A stretch of 64,000 nucleotides of DNA from JBPYFK01 sp051984675. GTDB lineage: Bacteria; Actinomycetota; Actinomycetes; Mycobacteriales; Pseudonocardiaceae. Where the stretch lies: NCBI GenBank assembly GCA_051984675.1, contig JBPYFK010000032.1:9626-73625 (forward strand). The letters are read 5' to 3'. This document shows positions 1 to 8,668 of this stretch, one piece after another (the stretch's first letter is position 1; each line of letters starts with the position of its first letter). The position numbers and the translations under genes are program-made. The notes beneath the pieces were generated by a model, which did no database searches, was not told the DNA's origin, and was given only the letters and a program-made list of their open reading frames with translations.

Positions 1-136
1 TTTCGATCACGGACACCGCATCTTCCTGGAGTTCATCACGCTGAGCTTCCGTAATGTGACGCACTGCATATACCAAGAGCGGAACCGATCGCTCGGGGTC
101 GCCGTTCGGGCCGGTCACCCACCGGTCAACGCCCAT
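1..136 (-). CDS. N-terminal part of an unidentified protein (runs off the window)
   Basis: A minus-strand frame opens with ATG at 134-136 and stays open to the left edge, giving about 45 residues that start MGVDRWVTGPNG. The codons have the G/C-rich third positions typical of the neighbours. An AAGG-like stretch lies upstream of the ATG, but spacing is loose, so the start is only probable. The visible part is hydrophilic, with no signal peptide or membrane segment. The product is not recognisable from this fragment. The gene is divergent from the TetR regulator that follows, so it is a possible target of that regulator; this is inference from position only. Confidence 0.5.
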   Translation of the reverse strand, partial: MGVDRWVTGPNGDPERSVPLLVYAVRHITEAQRDELQEDAVSVIE

Positions 137-326
137 CCGATCGAACCTTCGGCATGTCCGCAGCGCCACGCTTCTCGTGGTGCAGGACACTAGGAAGTGA
201 CCCCGTACACCGTTGCTTGATCACGCGACCCAGTGGAGGCTCGACATCCCAGCACCGCCCGCACCCGGAAGAGCGTAGTGAGGCGTGGTCGGCAAGATGG
301 ACGGCACGAACGATCAAGGAGAGAAC

Positions 327-989
327 TTGGCCACCCCAGTAGCCCCGTTGCGCCGCAGGCCAGTACAGCAGCGCAGTGCTCAGCGCGTGGAGAAGATGCT
401 GGAAGCATGCGCACAGCTCATTGACGAGGTGGGCTACGACGCGCTGACCACCACGCTGATCGCGGAGCGGGCCGGGGTGGCCGTGGGGTCGCTGTACCAG
501 TTCTTCCCTGACAAGCGAGCTGTGGTGCAGGAACTCACCCGGCGCAACTTGGGCAGGTTCGCGGACGCGGTGTCCGAGCGGTTCGAGCGCGCCGAACTCG
601 CGGACTGGTGGGAAGCCGTGGACGTCGTCTTCGACGTCTACCTGAGCATGCATCGCGAGGTGCCCGGTTTCAGCCGGCTGCACTTCGGGGACGTCGTGGA
701 CGTCCGGCTGCTCGACGAGACCAAGGACAACAACACTGTCATCGCGGAGAAGCTGGTCGAGCTGCTCGTCCAGCAGTTCGGGCTGGACGCCCACGCGCTG
801 CGGTTGCCGCTGGCGGTCGCCGTCGAGACCGGGGACGCGCTCCTGCACTTCGCGTTCCGCCGCGACCCGGCCGGCGATCCCGCGGTCGTCGAGGAGGCCC
901 GGGACATGGTGCGCAGCTACCTGGCGAGCCGACTGCCCACCCGGAAGTCGCACGACCAGGCAGCGGACACCAGCGCGGAGCGCGAGTAA
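327..989 (+). CDS. TetR/AcrR family transcriptional regulator
   Basis: A 220-residue repressor-type protein. The N-terminal DNA-binding domain carries a TetR helix-turn-helix around residues 41-60, with the typical ending GVAVGSLYQFFPDKRA. The rest is the helical ligand and dimer domain, whose inducer cannot be read from sequence. I chose the TTG at 327 because AAGGAG lies at 316-321, five bases upstream. The in-frame ATGs at 285 and 297 lack a ribosome site and would add a poorly conserved leader. It is divergent from the truncated gene at the left edge and converges on the PLP-enzyme gene with a 22-base gap. TetR proteins usually control themselves and a divergent neighbour. Confidence 0.88.
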   Translation: MATPVAPLRRRPVQQRSAQRVEKMLEACAQLIDEVGYDALTTTLIAERAGVAVGSLYQFFPDKRAVVQELTRRNLGRFADAVSERFERAELADWWEAVDVVFDVYLSMHREVPGFSRLHFGDVVDVRLLDETKDNNTVIAEKLVELLVQQFGLDAHALRLPLAVAVETGDALLHFAFRRDPAGDPAVVEEARDMVRSYLASRLPTRKSHDQAADTSAERE

Positions 990-1011
990 CCGCCCCCAAC
1001 CGGACGGCGAC

Positions 1012-2250
1012 TCAGCCAAACGACATGGCCTCACCTCGGTAGGTGGGCACGGTCTCGACGAGCCGGTCACCCTCAATCAGGTGATAGTGCGGGAAACGCT
1101 CGGCGAGTTCGCCCGCCTTGGCGTGCCGGAACCAGACGCGGTCCCCGATCCGCAGCCCGTCCGCCGCCTTACCGATCACCGGTGTCTGAACTTCCCCGGC
1201 CCCTTCCAGCGGCGTGAGCCGCAGGCCGGCGGGCAGGTGCGGCGTCGGCGCCCGGTCCGCGTCGGCGGGGCCGGAGGCGAGGTAGCCGCCCCCGAACAGC
1301 GTCGCGATCCGACGTGCCGGCCGATGCACCACGGGCAGCGCGAACAGTGCGGCCGGTCGCGGCCGAAACGCGCGGTAGCGATCGAACAGGGTCGGCCCGA
1401 GTAGGCCGGAACCTGCGGCGACCTCGGTGATCGCCGCCTCGCTGACCGTCCTTTCCAGGCTGCCGGTCCCCCCTCCGTTGACGAATCCCAGCGGCGCCAG
1501 CGCGCGCACCGCCCTTACGGCGGCGGCCCGCCGCTGCGCGAGCTCTGCGGCCGACCGGCGCTGCATCCACCGGATCGCGCGCCCGCGCCACCGTTGCCCG
1601 GCCGGGAGATCGCCGGCACCGGCGATCTGGGCCTCGTACGACATGATGCCGGCCAGCTGGAAACCGGGACGTTCGAGCACTGCCCGTGCGAGGACGCACA
1701 GCTGCTGCGGGGTGCGTACCGGCGAGCGGAGAGCCCCGATGTGCAGCCGGCGCACCGACTTCCACGGCCGCCAGGCGGCGTCCAGTTCCAGGCAGACGCG
1801 GACCTCCGCCCGGCCCACCCCCACCTCGACAGCGTCGATCAGGTCCAGATGCTCCTCGGAATCCACTGTCACCGTGATCGCCGCGGCGGCTGCCGGGTCG
1901 GAAACGAGCGCGCGCAGCGCTGACCGGTCGGTCGTTGGATAGGCCACCAGGATGTCGTCGGACAGTCCGGCGCCGTGCAGCCAGAGCGCTTCGGCCAGCG
2001 AGTAGCACATCAAGCCGGAAAACCCTGGCGTGTCCAGGGCGATCCGCAACAGTTCGCGGCTGCGCACGGATTTCGTCGCCAGCCGGATGGGCACGCCCCG
2101 CGCGCGGCGGACGAGCTGCGCGGCATTGTCTTGGAACGCGTCCAGATCGACGACCGCCAGCGGCGGGTCGAGTTCGCGGGTCGCGGCGTTGAAGCGGTGG
2201 GCCGTTCCGGCCAGCGCGGACCACGGAGCAGCAGTTGGCACAGCGGACAC
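1012..2250 (-). CDS. Amino acid deaminase/aldolase-type PLP enzyme (alanine racemase N-terminal fold)
   Basis: A 412-residue PLP-dependent enzyme of the fold-III group, which includes alanine racemase and D-threonine aldolase/D-serine dehydratase-like enzymes. PLDVDL-like sequence near residue 30 (PPLAVVDLDAF) is followed by the probable Schiff-base lysine K60 in the context RLATKSVRS. A glycine-rich phosphate-binding stretch (FVNGGGTGS) lies in the middle. The substrate is not determined; family members act on hydroxy-amino acids or D-amino acids. It is divergent from a sugar-lactone oxidase gene, a pairing I recall as recurrent in actinobacteria. The GTG start at 2250 has no clear ribosome site, and an inverted repeat lies only 20 bases upstream, suggesting a short or leaderless transcript under repressor control. 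Confidence 0.82.
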   Translation of the reverse strand: MSAVPTAAPWSALAGTAHRFNAATRELDPPLAVVDLDAFQDNAAQLVRRARGVPIRLATKSVRSRELLRIALDTPGFSGLMCYSLAEALWLHGAGLSDDILVAYPTTDRSALRALVSDPAAAAAITVTVDSEEHLDLIDAVEVGVGRAEVRVCLELDAAWRPWKSVRRLHIGALRSPVRTPQQLCVLARAVLERPGFQLAGIMSYEAQIAGAGDLPAGQRWRGRAIRWMQRRSAAELAQRRAAAVRAVRALAPLGFVNGGGTGSLERTVSEAAITEVAAGSGLLGPTLFDRYRAFRPRPAALFALPVVHRPARRIATLFGGGYLASGPADADRAPTPHLPAGLRLTPLEGAGEVQTPVIGKAADGLRIGDRVWFRHAKAGELAERFPHYHLIEGDRLVETVPTYRGEAMSFG

Positions 2251-2269
2251 CGTAAGCCGGCAGGGCTTG

Positions 2270-2292
2270 TTATGTGAAACATCTTCACATAA
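2270..2292. promoter_or_regulatory. Perfect inverted repeat, probable operator
   Basis: TTATGTGAA, a five-base spacer ACATC, then TTCACATAA: a 9+9 perfect palindrome in AT-rich context between two divergent genes. It lies 20 bases from one start codon and about 90 from the other. It resembles a CRP site (TGTGA...TCACA), but the inner spacing is seven rather than six bases. The binding protein is unknown; a GntR- or TetR-class repressor is as likely as a CRP homologue. Confidence 0.7.
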
Positions 2293-2382
2293 TTTCGCTC
2301 GGACGTGTTCCGTTATTCCGATGGCCTACGGTCATCGGGGCCAATCTGGAGATCACCCCGATGGGCGGCGAAAGGTACTGCG

Positions 2383-3705
2383 ATGGTGCGAACGTGGACG
2401 AACTGGGCCGGCACAGCACGCGCGACACCCGCGCACATGGTACGGCCTCACGACGCCGGGGAGATCGCGAGCGCCATCACCGACGCGGTACGGGCCGGTA
2501 GGACGGTACGGCCGCTGGGCAGCGGGCACTCCTTCACGGCCGTCGGCGCGCCCGAATCGCCAGGTCCCGGCGGCGCCACCGCGCTCGACCTGTCCGAATG
2601 GACCGGCATCGTCCACGCGAACCACACCAGCGGGCTGGTCACCGTGCGTGCCGGCACGCCGCTGCACCAGCTCAACGCCGAACTCGACAGGCATGGCCTG
2701 GCCATGGCCAACCTCGGCGACATCGACCGGCAGACCGTGGCCGGCGCGCTGGCCACCGGCACGCACGGCACCGGGTCCACCCTGGGCGGCCTGGCCACCC
2801 AAGTGGTCCAGCTGGAGATCATCCTCGCCGACGGCTCCACGCGCACCTGCTCGCCCCGCCAGAACCCGGACCTGTTCGAAGCCGCCCGGCTCGGCCTTGG
2901 CGCGCTGGGCGTGCTCAGCACCGTGACGCTGCGCTGCGTCCCGGCCTTCGCGCTCGCCGCCGACGAGCGCCCCGAACCGCTGGACAGCGTGCTGGAACGG
3001 TTCGACGAGTTGGCCGCCAGCAATGACCACTTCGAGTTCTACTGGTTCCCGCACGGAGAGAACGCGCTGGTCAAACGGAACAACCGGCTGCCGGGGGAGG
3101 CCGAACCGAAGCCGCTGTCCCCCGTGCGGCACTTCTTCGAGTACGAAGTGATGGAGAACTGGGCGTTCGGTGCGCTGTGTGGGATCGGCCACCGGGTGCG
3201 CCCGCTGGCACGGCCGTTGAACCGGCTCTCCGGCGCGGTCCTGTCGCCCCGGTCCTACAGCGACCGCTCGCACCGCGTGTTCGTCACCAGCCGCAAGGTC
3301 CGGTTCGTCGAATGCGAGTACGCCGTGCCGGTCGAGTCCCTGCGCGACGTGGTCAAGGAGCTTCGACTCGGGGTGGGCCGCCTGCGCCAGCCGGTGGTGT
3401 TCCCGGTGGAGATCCGGGTCGCCGCGCCGGACGACGTCTGGCTGTCCACCGCCTACCAGCGCGACAGCGCCTACATCGCGGTACACCAGTACGTCCGAAT
3501 GCCGTACCAGGAGTGGTTCGACACGTTCGAGTCCATTGTGGACAAAGTCGCCGGCCGCCCGCACTGGGGCAAGATGCACCGCCTCGGCGCCCGACACCTC
3601 CGCGAGCGCTACCCCCGATACGACGACTTCCTGCGCGTCCGCGCCGACGTCGACCCCGGCGGCGTGTTCCGTAACCCCTACCTGGACCGGGTCCTCGGCA
3701 GCTGA
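2383..3705 (+). CDS. FAD-linked D-arabinono-1,4-lactone oxidase family protein
   Basis: A 440-residue member of the vanillyl-alcohol-oxidase/PCMH flavoprotein superfamily, which oxidises aldono-lactones such as gulono- or arabinono-1,4-lactone. The FAD-binding domain contains RPLGSGHSFT at about residues 43-52, and GTHGTGSTLGG around 127-137 contacts the flavin. The C-terminal ALO domain ends with the characteristic PHWGKMH stretch around residue 390. I chose ATG 2383 with GAAAGG upstream rather than the ATG at 2305, because family members start just before the PCMH domain. The true sugar substrate is unknown. The divergent PLP-enzyme gene and the palindrome between them suggest joint regulation. 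Confidence 0.86.
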   Translation: MVRTWTNWAGTARATPAHMVRPHDAGEIASAITDAVRAGRTVRPLGSGHSFTAVGAPESPGPGGATALDLSEWTGIVHANHTSGLVTVRAGTPLHQLNAELDRHGLAMANLGDIDRQTVAGALATGTHGTGSTLGGLATQVVQLEIILADGSTRTCSPRQNPDLFEAARLGLGALGVLSTVTLRCVPAFALAADERPEPLDSVLERFDELAASNDHFEFYWFPHGENALVKRNNRLPGEAEPKPLSPVRHFFEYEVMENWAFGALCGIGHRVRPLARPLNRLSGAVLSPRSYSDRSHRVFVTSRKVRFVECEYAVPVESLRDVVKELRLGVGRLRQPVVFPVEIRVAAPDDVWLSTAYQRDSAYIAVHQYVRMPYQEWFDTFESIVDKVAGRPHWGKMHRLGARHLRERYPRYDDFLRVRADVDPGGVFRNPYLDRVLGS

Positions 3706-3709
3706 CCAG

Positions 3710-4369
3710 TCACCGCACGGCCGCGCGCACGGCCGCGCCTAGCGGCGTCGTGCCCCGCACCAGCGCCAACTCCTTGCGCGCCGAAGCTGGCTCGTCGAGC
3801 AGCGCGACCAGCACGGCGGCGACGTCAGCGCGCGGGACCTCGTCCCGCTGCGCCTCGGCCGCCAGCGTGACCTCGCCGCTCGGCGGGTCGTCGGTCAACC
3901 TGCCCGGTCGCAGGATCGTCCAGTCCAGGTCCCGCGCCCGCAGATCCTCCTCAGCGGCGCGCTTGGCGTTCAGGTACGCCGCGAACACCTCGCCCACCCC
4001 GGGCGGATTCGCCGGCTGGCCCGCGCCCATCGCGCTCACCTGCAAGAACCGCCGGACACCAGCACGCTCGGCGGCATCCGCGAGCAGCACCGACGCGGCA
4101 CGGTCCACAGTGTCTTTCCGTGCCGCTCCGCTGCCCGGCCCGGCCCCGGCTGCGAACACCGCGGCGTCCGCACCGTCGAGGTGGGCGGACAGCTCCGCGA
4201 CACCAGCCCGCTCCAGGTCGATCACCACGGGCTGTACGCCGTCACCCCGCAAGTCCTCGGCGTGCTCCGGATTGCGGATGAGGCCGACGACCTCGTCGCC
4301 CCGAGCCGCGAGCAGCCTGCCGAACTCGCGAGCGATCTTCCCGTGTGCACCGGCGACTACGACTCGCAT
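3710..4369 (-). CDS. NAD(P)-binding oxidoreductase (atypical SDR)
   Basis: A 219-residue Rossmann protein. The N-terminal VVVAGAHGKIAREF is the dinucleotide-binding loop (GxxGxxG type), and a YLNAKRAAEEDL segment resembles the YxxxK region of atypical short-chain dehydrogenases. LDWTILRPGRLTD is typical of the NAD(P)H-binding (NmrA/YwnB-like) family. Such proteins often act as redox sensors or reductases, and no substrate can be named. It converges on the lactone oxidase with only four bases between the stop codons. Confidence 0.82.
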   Translation of the reverse strand: MRVVVAGAHGKIAREFGRLLAARGDEVVGLIRNPEHAEDLRGDGVQPVVIDLERAGVAELSAHLDGADAAVFAAGAGPGSGAARKDTVDRAASVLLADAAERAGVRRFLQVSAMGAGQPANPPGVGEVFAAYLNAKRAAEEDLRARDLDWTILRPGRLTDDPPSGEVTLAAEAQRDEVPRADVAAVLVALLDEPASARKELALVRGTTPLGAAVRAAVR

Positions 4370-4406
4370 GATCTCCAGCCTACGAGCACCTGACCGCCTG
4401 GACAGA

Positions 4407-5045
4407 TCAGTGGTGTGCGGGAGCGGGCACCTCGGAGGCCAGCAGCCGCTCGTAGACCACCTCGTTCACCCAGCGCGACACGGCGGTCGGCTCCATCGGC
4501 GGTCCACCGGCCGGGGACCGGCCCGGCAGTTCCAGCTGCACTCCCTCGCGATCCGCGCTGAGGACGGCGATCCCGAACTGGCGTGCACGGAGCAGGCAGG
4601 CGCTGATGAAGTCGTCGCGTTCGGTCACGGCTTGGGGCACCACGATGGCGGCGCTGGTGAACTGCGCGAAGGGGACCGCAGCGGTCAGCGCGCTTCGCCA
4701 GTGGCGCGCCGGTGCGAGCACGCCGTTGATCCGCGCCGCCTCCGGCGGAACCCGGCCGTCCATCTCCGGCCAGACCCACGTGGCGATCTCCGTGCGGTCC
4801 AACACCGGCGCGCTGCCCAGGCACACCCGTTCGGCGTGCGCGTCCGGCACGAGTTCGGCCACCGGAATCACCCGGCGCCCCAGCATCTTCACGGGCGGCA
4901 ACACGGTGCCGTCCCACCCCAGTGAGTCGGCCGCGACGTCGGCCAACTCGTCCACGGGTGCGGGTAGGTCAAGGGCACCCCCGCTGTGGCCGGAGAGCAC
5001 CCGGACGTTGGCGTCCACTGCGGTCTGGCCCGGCGTTCCGGTCAC
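4407..5045 (-). CDS. Hypothetical protein
   Basis: A 212-residue protein I do not recognise. The GTG start at 5045 is well supported by GAGGAGG seven bases upstream, and codon use is normal for the region, so the gene is very probably real. It is soluble with no signal peptide or membrane segment, and has several hydrophobic strands (RVIPVAELV, SAAIVVPQAV) suggesting a compact alpha/beta fold. It lies upstream of the NAD(P)-binding protein on the same strand with a 37-base gap, so the two may be co-transcribed. Confidence 0.72.
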   Translation of the reverse strand: MTGTPGQTAVDANVRVLSGHSGGALDLPAPVDELADVAADSLGWDGTVLPPVKMLGRRVIPVAELVPDAHAERVCLGSAPVLDRTEIATWVWPEMDGRVPPEAARINGVLAPARHWRSALTAAVPFAQFTSAAIVVPQAVTERDDFISACLLRARQFGIAVLSADREGVQLELPGRSPAGGPPMEPTAVSRWVNEVVYERLLASEVPAPAHH

Positions 5046-5353
5046 GATTCCGCCTCCTCGCTGACCTGTTGAAGCCTTGACCTCGTGCCAAGTCCCTGCG
5101 GCGAGCCAGCTGCTCGCCGAACTTGGCGGTCTTCTGACTTAAGCAGGTCGGGGCGGCCGCGTTGACCGACGACAGGCGGATCTGCGACCGGCGGCAAGGA
5201 GCGGTCGGTGACCGGTCGATGAGCGGGCTCCAGCTTCAGCCCGGCGATGCCGCCAATCAGGTGACGTGGGAAGCGCGGGAGGCAGCCCAGAGCCACGGTT
5301 TCCCGACACCCGGTTATACGGCAACCCCGAGTGGACCGTTCAAGCACGGCCGG
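5046..5353. other. Gap of 308 bases without a supported gene
   Basis: This stretch separates two minus-strand genes. Open frames here lack ribosome sites and have codon use unlike real genes. It should hold the promoter of the hypothetical at 4407-5045 and the end of the oxidoreductase transcript, but I see no clean hairpin or -10/-35 pair. Confidence 0.5.
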
Positions 5354-6829
5354 TCAACGGGTACGACGAAGCAGGTCCAGCGGCGAGATCTCCATGCCGA
5401 ACCGCTGACGCAGCGCCCGCGCCGCGGCATGCGTCCCGGCCATGCCATGCACACCGGGCCCGGGGGGCGTGGACGCCGAGCACAGGTAGACGCCGGGCAG
5501 CGGCGTTGTGTACGGGTCCCAGCGCGGGACCGGTCGCATGAGCGTCTGCCACACCGTGATCGCCCCGGCCGCGATGTCGCCGCCCAGGTAGTTCGCGTTG
5601 TGCCGCTGCTGCTCAGCGGCAGTGAGCACGCTCCTGGCGAGCACGAGATCCCGGAATCCCGGTGCGAAGCGTTCCACCTGCGCCACTACGTCATCGCTGA
5701 CGTCCCGGGTCGACCCGTGCGGGACGTGCGCGTACGTCCACAGTGTCTCCCGACCGGTCGGAGCCCGGGTGGGATCGACGACTCCGGGTTGGACCGCCAG
5801 CACGTACGGCCGCTCGGGATGCCGCCCCCTGGCCACCTCTCGTTCCACGGCCACCGCTTCCGCCCGGGAGCCCACAAGATGCAGCGTGCCGGCCCGGGTA
5901 CACCCGGGGTCCGCCCAGGGAACCGGACCTGACAGCGCGAAGTCCACTTTGCATGCCGCCCCTCCGTACCGGAAGGACCGCAACCACCGCACGTACCGCG
6001 ACGGCAGCTCGCTTTCCGCGATCCGCGCCAGGTTCCAGGGATTGGTGTCGAGCAGGACGGCATGCGCGTGCGGTAGATCGGCGAGGTTCTCGACGCGATG
6101 CCCCGTGACGACCCGACCACCACGTGCCCGCAGATCCGCGACCATGGCGTCCACAATGGACTGGCTACCGCCTTCCGGGACGGGCCAGCCGACCGCGTGC
6201 GCCAGCGACCCCAGCAGCATCCCGACGCCGGCCGGAACCGGTGCCCGCGGGCCACCGATCGCGTGGGCGCTGACGCCGGTTAGCAGTGCCGGAGCGACAT
6301 CGTCGCGGAACCGGACATCCCACAGCGGCGAACCCTGTTCCAGCACGCGCAGGCCCAGCCGCGCGGCAGTCGTCGGGTCAGCCGGCAACCGGCGTAGGTC
6401 CGACATTCCCGCATCGACCAGCCCCTCCCACCGCTCCACCAGCGGCGCGAACAGCGCGCGCCACGCCCGCCCGTCCCGGCCGAGCCCGTCCGCTGTCCGG
6501 TCCAGGTCACGCCAGGCATGTCCGGCCCGTCCCGCGTCGAGCGGATGCGCGTAGGCGACTTCCGGCTGGAGCATCCGTACGCCGTGGGCGCCGAGGTCGA
6601 AAGCACGGAAGAACGGCGACGCCAGCGCCATCGGGTGCGCGGCGGAGCAGACGTCATGCCGGAAGCCCGGCAACGTCAGCTCGGCGGTCCGCGCACCGCC
6701 CCCTGGCGTGTCCTCCGCTTCGTGGACCTCGACCTCCAGGCCGGCACGGGCCAGCACGACGGCAGCCGCCAGGCCGTTCGGACCAGCGCCCACGACGACG
6801 GCGTCCACCGACCTCGTTGACAAGCTCAC
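5354..6829 (-). CDS. Phytoene desaturase-like FAD-dependent oxidoreductase
   Basis: A 491-residue flavoprotein with an N-terminal Rossmann motif VVVGAGPNGLAAAVVLARAG at residues 11-30, followed by an acidic ribose-binding residue in VEVHEAED. The C-terminal TPPGPGVHGMAGTHAA closes the FAD site as in CrtI/phytoene desaturase-type amine oxidases. No carotenoid genes lie nearby, so the broad term NAD(P)/FAD-dependent oxidoreductase is safer than CrtI. The GTG start at 6829 has a GGGGAT stretch upstream at acceptable distance. It stands alone between a gap and the tRNA-Leu terminator. Confidence 0.82.
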   Translation of the reverse strand: MSLSTRSVDAVVVGAGPNGLAAAVVLARAGLEVEVHEAEDTPGGGARTAELTLPGFRHDVCSAAHPMALASPFFRAFDLGAHGVRMLQPEVAYAHPLDAGRAGHAWRDLDRTADGLGRDGRAWRALFAPLVERWEGLVDAGMSDLRRLPADPTTAARLGLRVLEQGSPLWDVRFRDDVAPALLTGVSAHAIGGPRAPVPAGVGMLLGSLAHAVGWPVPEGGSQSIVDAMVADLRARGGRVVTGHRVENLADLPHAHAVLLDTNPWNLARIAESELPSRYVRWLRSFRYGGAACKVDFALSGPVPWADPGCTRAGTLHLVGSRAEAVAVEREVARGRHPERPYVLAVQPGVVDPTRAPTGRETLWTYAHVPHGSTRDVSDDVVAQVERFAPGFRDLVLARSVLTAAEQQRHNANYLGGDIAAGAITVWQTLMRPVPRWDPYTTPLPGVYLCSASTPPGPGVHGMAGTHAAARALRQRFGMEISPLDLLRRTR

Positions 6830-6934
6830 CGATCATCCCCATTCGCCGGATTGGCACCGTGACCTTGATGACGGCAGTCTGGGGTTAGATGTCTCACTTC
6901 ACCAAGCGGCGAAAACCCACGCGGCGAAAAGCGA

Positions 6935-6958
6935 AACGCCCTGCCGGAGCAGGGCGTT
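6935..6958 (-). terminator. Hairpin downstream of tRNA-Leu
   Basis: A 10-bp perfect stem (AACGCCCTGC, loop CGGA, GCAGGGCGTT). In the minus-strand direction it is followed by a T-rich stretch, so it probably terminates the tRNA-Leu transcript. Confidence 0.6.
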
Positions 6959-6970
6959 CGATGATCGTAC

Positions 6971-7056
6971 TGGTGGGCGAGGAGGGAGTTGAACCCTCAC
7001 GTCCTTCCGGACACACGGACCTGAACCGTGCGCGTCTGCCATTCCGCCACTCGCCC
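6971..7056 (-). tRNA. tRNA-Leu (CAG anticodon)
   Basis: The minus strand folds as an 86-nt class II tRNA. The acceptor stem GGGCGAG pairs with CTCGCCC, the anticodon loop is TTCAGGT with anticodon CAG, there is a long variable arm, and the T-arm contains GGTTCAACTCC. The 3' CCA is encoded (TGG at 6971-6973 on the plus strand). It decodes CUG, the major leucine codon in this GC-rich genome. It sits beside fhaA, as leuT does in mycobacteria. Confidence 0.96.
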
Positions 7057-7271
7057 GTGGCTGTCGGTAGCAGCCTACCCTGTACAGTCGGAGGTTCCGC
7101 AGCGGGGTCCCCTTGCTGCTGAAGCGCTCTGCGCTGTGACCGCAGAAGGTTAGCACGAGTACCCGGACCGACCTCGCGGCGGGTGAGGCCGGTTTGGAAC
7201 TATGCGGGCTATCGGCCCGTTGACCTAGATACGATTGCCCGGACGAGTCAATACGCGTGAAGGAGAGTGCC

Positions 7272-8573
7272 GTGGGCCTCGTGCAGCGCTTTGAGCGCCG
7301 ACTCGAAGGCATGGTCGGTAACAGCTTCGCACGTGTATTCGGCGGGAAGGTCGTGCCACAGGAGGTCGCCCAGGCGCTACAACGGGAGGCCGAGCTACAG
7401 GTCCGTGAACTCGCTGGCGGACGCCTGCTAGCTTGCAACCATTACGTTGTGCAGTTGGGACCCGCCGACCATGACCGACTCGCTGGGGAGGAGGACCGGG
7501 TAACCGACCTGCTCGCCGACTGCGTTCAAGAGCATCTCACCGAGCAGGGGTGGGACACATATGGTGACGTCGTAGTCTCCCTGGAGCGCTCTGAGACGCT
7601 GCACACGGGACAGTTTCGTATCAGATCGTCCGTCGACCCCGACGTAAGCCGACGGCCCGCATCACCTCGTATCGCAGGAGACCGACCCATGAGCCAGCCA
7701 CCAGGCCACTACCCCCAGGGTGACCCGTACGGCCAGCAGGGGCAGTACGGCTACGACCAGGGCTACGGGCAGGGCCAGTACGGCCAGGACCCGAACTACG
7801 GCGGCTACGGCCAGCCGCAGCCGGGTTACGAACACGGATACGGCCAGCCCCAACCCGGGTACGAGCACCAGGGCTACGGCCAGCCCCAACCGGGGTACGG
7901 CCAGCCCCAACCCCAGCAGCCCGGGTACGAGCAGCAGCCTTACGGCTATGGCCAGCCCCAGCACCAGGGCTACGGGCAGCCGCAACCCGGCGGGGCGTAC
8001 CCGCAGACGGGGGGCTTCCCCGAGCAGGGCTACGGCCAGCCCCAGCAGCCCGGGTACGAGCACCAGGGCTACGGGCAGGCGTACGGCCAGCCCCAGCCCG
8101 GGTTCGAGCAGGGCTATGGCCAGCCGATGCAGCCGGGATACGACCCCGGCTACGGCCAGGCGTACGGGCAGCCGCAACCCGGCGGGGCGTACCCGCAGTC
8201 GGGAGGCTTCCCCGAGCAGGGCTACGGCCAGCCGGGGGGAGCGTTCCAGCCGGGCGCGCCGGCCGGTTACCCGGAGCCGGGGCGAGCGCTCAACGCGATC
8301 TTGCAGCTCGACGATGGCTCGAATCGTTCCTACACCCTGCAGCAGGGGAGTAATGTGATCGGCCGGGGTCAGGACGGTCAGTTCCGGCTGCCGGACACTG
8401 GGGTTTCGCGGAGGCATCTGGAAATCACCTGGGACGGGCAGAGCGCGATGCTGGCCGACCTCGGTTCCACGAATGGCACCACCGTGAACGGCACCCCGGT
8501 GCAGACTTGGCAGCTGGCAGACGGCGACGTGATCCGCGTGGGCCACTCGTCCCTGGTGTTCCGCGCCCAGTAA
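7272..8573 (+). CDS. fhaA: FHA domain protein FhaA (DUF3662 plus FHA)
   Basis: A 433-residue phosphothreonine-reading adaptor. The DUF3662 domain occupies residues 1-120 (LVQRFERRLEGMVGNSFARV, VVPQEVAQAL, GWDTYGDVVVSLE, LHTGQFRIR). Then comes about 190 residues of low-complexity GYGQPQPGYE-type repeats, and a C-terminal FHA domain from about residue 345 with GRGQDGQFRLPDTGVSRRHLE and STNGT. I chose GTG 7272 because AAGGAG lies at 7260-7265 and mycobacterial FhaA starts at this point. In mycobacteria FhaA binds PknB-phosphorylated MviN (MurJ) pseudokinase and tunes peptidoglycan synthesis at the pole and septum. It is the first gene of the fhaA-pknB cluster. Confidence 0.95.
   Translation: MGLVQRFERRLEGMVGNSFARVFGGKVVPQEVAQALQREAELQVRELAGGRLLACNHYVVQLGPADHDRLAGEEDRVTDLLADCVQEHLTEQGWDTYGDVVVSLERSETLHTGQFRIRSSVDPDVSRRPASPRIAGDRPMSQPPGHYPQGDPYGQQGQYGYDQGYGQGQYGQDPNYGGYGQPQPGYEHGYGQPQPGYEHQGYGQPQPGYGQPQPQQPGYEQQPYGYGQPQHQGYGQPQPGGAYPQTGGFPEQGYGQPQQPGYEHQGYGQAYGQPQPGFEQGYGQPMQPGYDPGYGQAYGQPQPGGAYPQSGGFPEQGYGQPGGAFQPGAPAGYPEPGRALNAILQLDDGSNRSYTLQQGSNVIGRGQDGQFRLPDTGVSRRHLEITWDGQSAMLADLGSTNGTTVNGTPVQTWQLADGDVIRVGHSSLVFRAQ
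7740..8240 (+). repeat. Degenerate GYGQPQPG-coding repeats inside fhaA
   Basis: Many imperfect copies of a unit built on GGCTACGGCCAGCCCCAGCC encode Gly-Tyr-Gln-Pro-rich linker sequence. Longer blocks recur too: the stretch encoding PGGAYPQ(T/S)GGFPEQGYGQ occurs twice, near 7990 and 8180. The linker joins DUF3662 to the FHA domain and is probably disordered. Confidence 0.85.
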
Positions 8574-8668
8574 GTCCGGCGGCACGCCGGGCGAGGGGCA
8601 CCGGGCAATGGGCCTTCGCGCTCGGCGCCGTCACGGTCACAGACACGGAGTAGGAGCGGTCACAACAA

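Noticed and set aside
2273..2289. A CRP/FNR binding site
   Set aside because: TGTGA and TCACA half-sites are present but separated by seven bases instead of six, so I call it only a palindromic operator candidate.
5042..5347. A 101-codon minus-strand frame in the gap before the hypothetical at 4407-5045
   Set aside because: No ribosome site, Cys/Arg-rich random composition, and it overlaps the good GAGGAGG site of the next gene.
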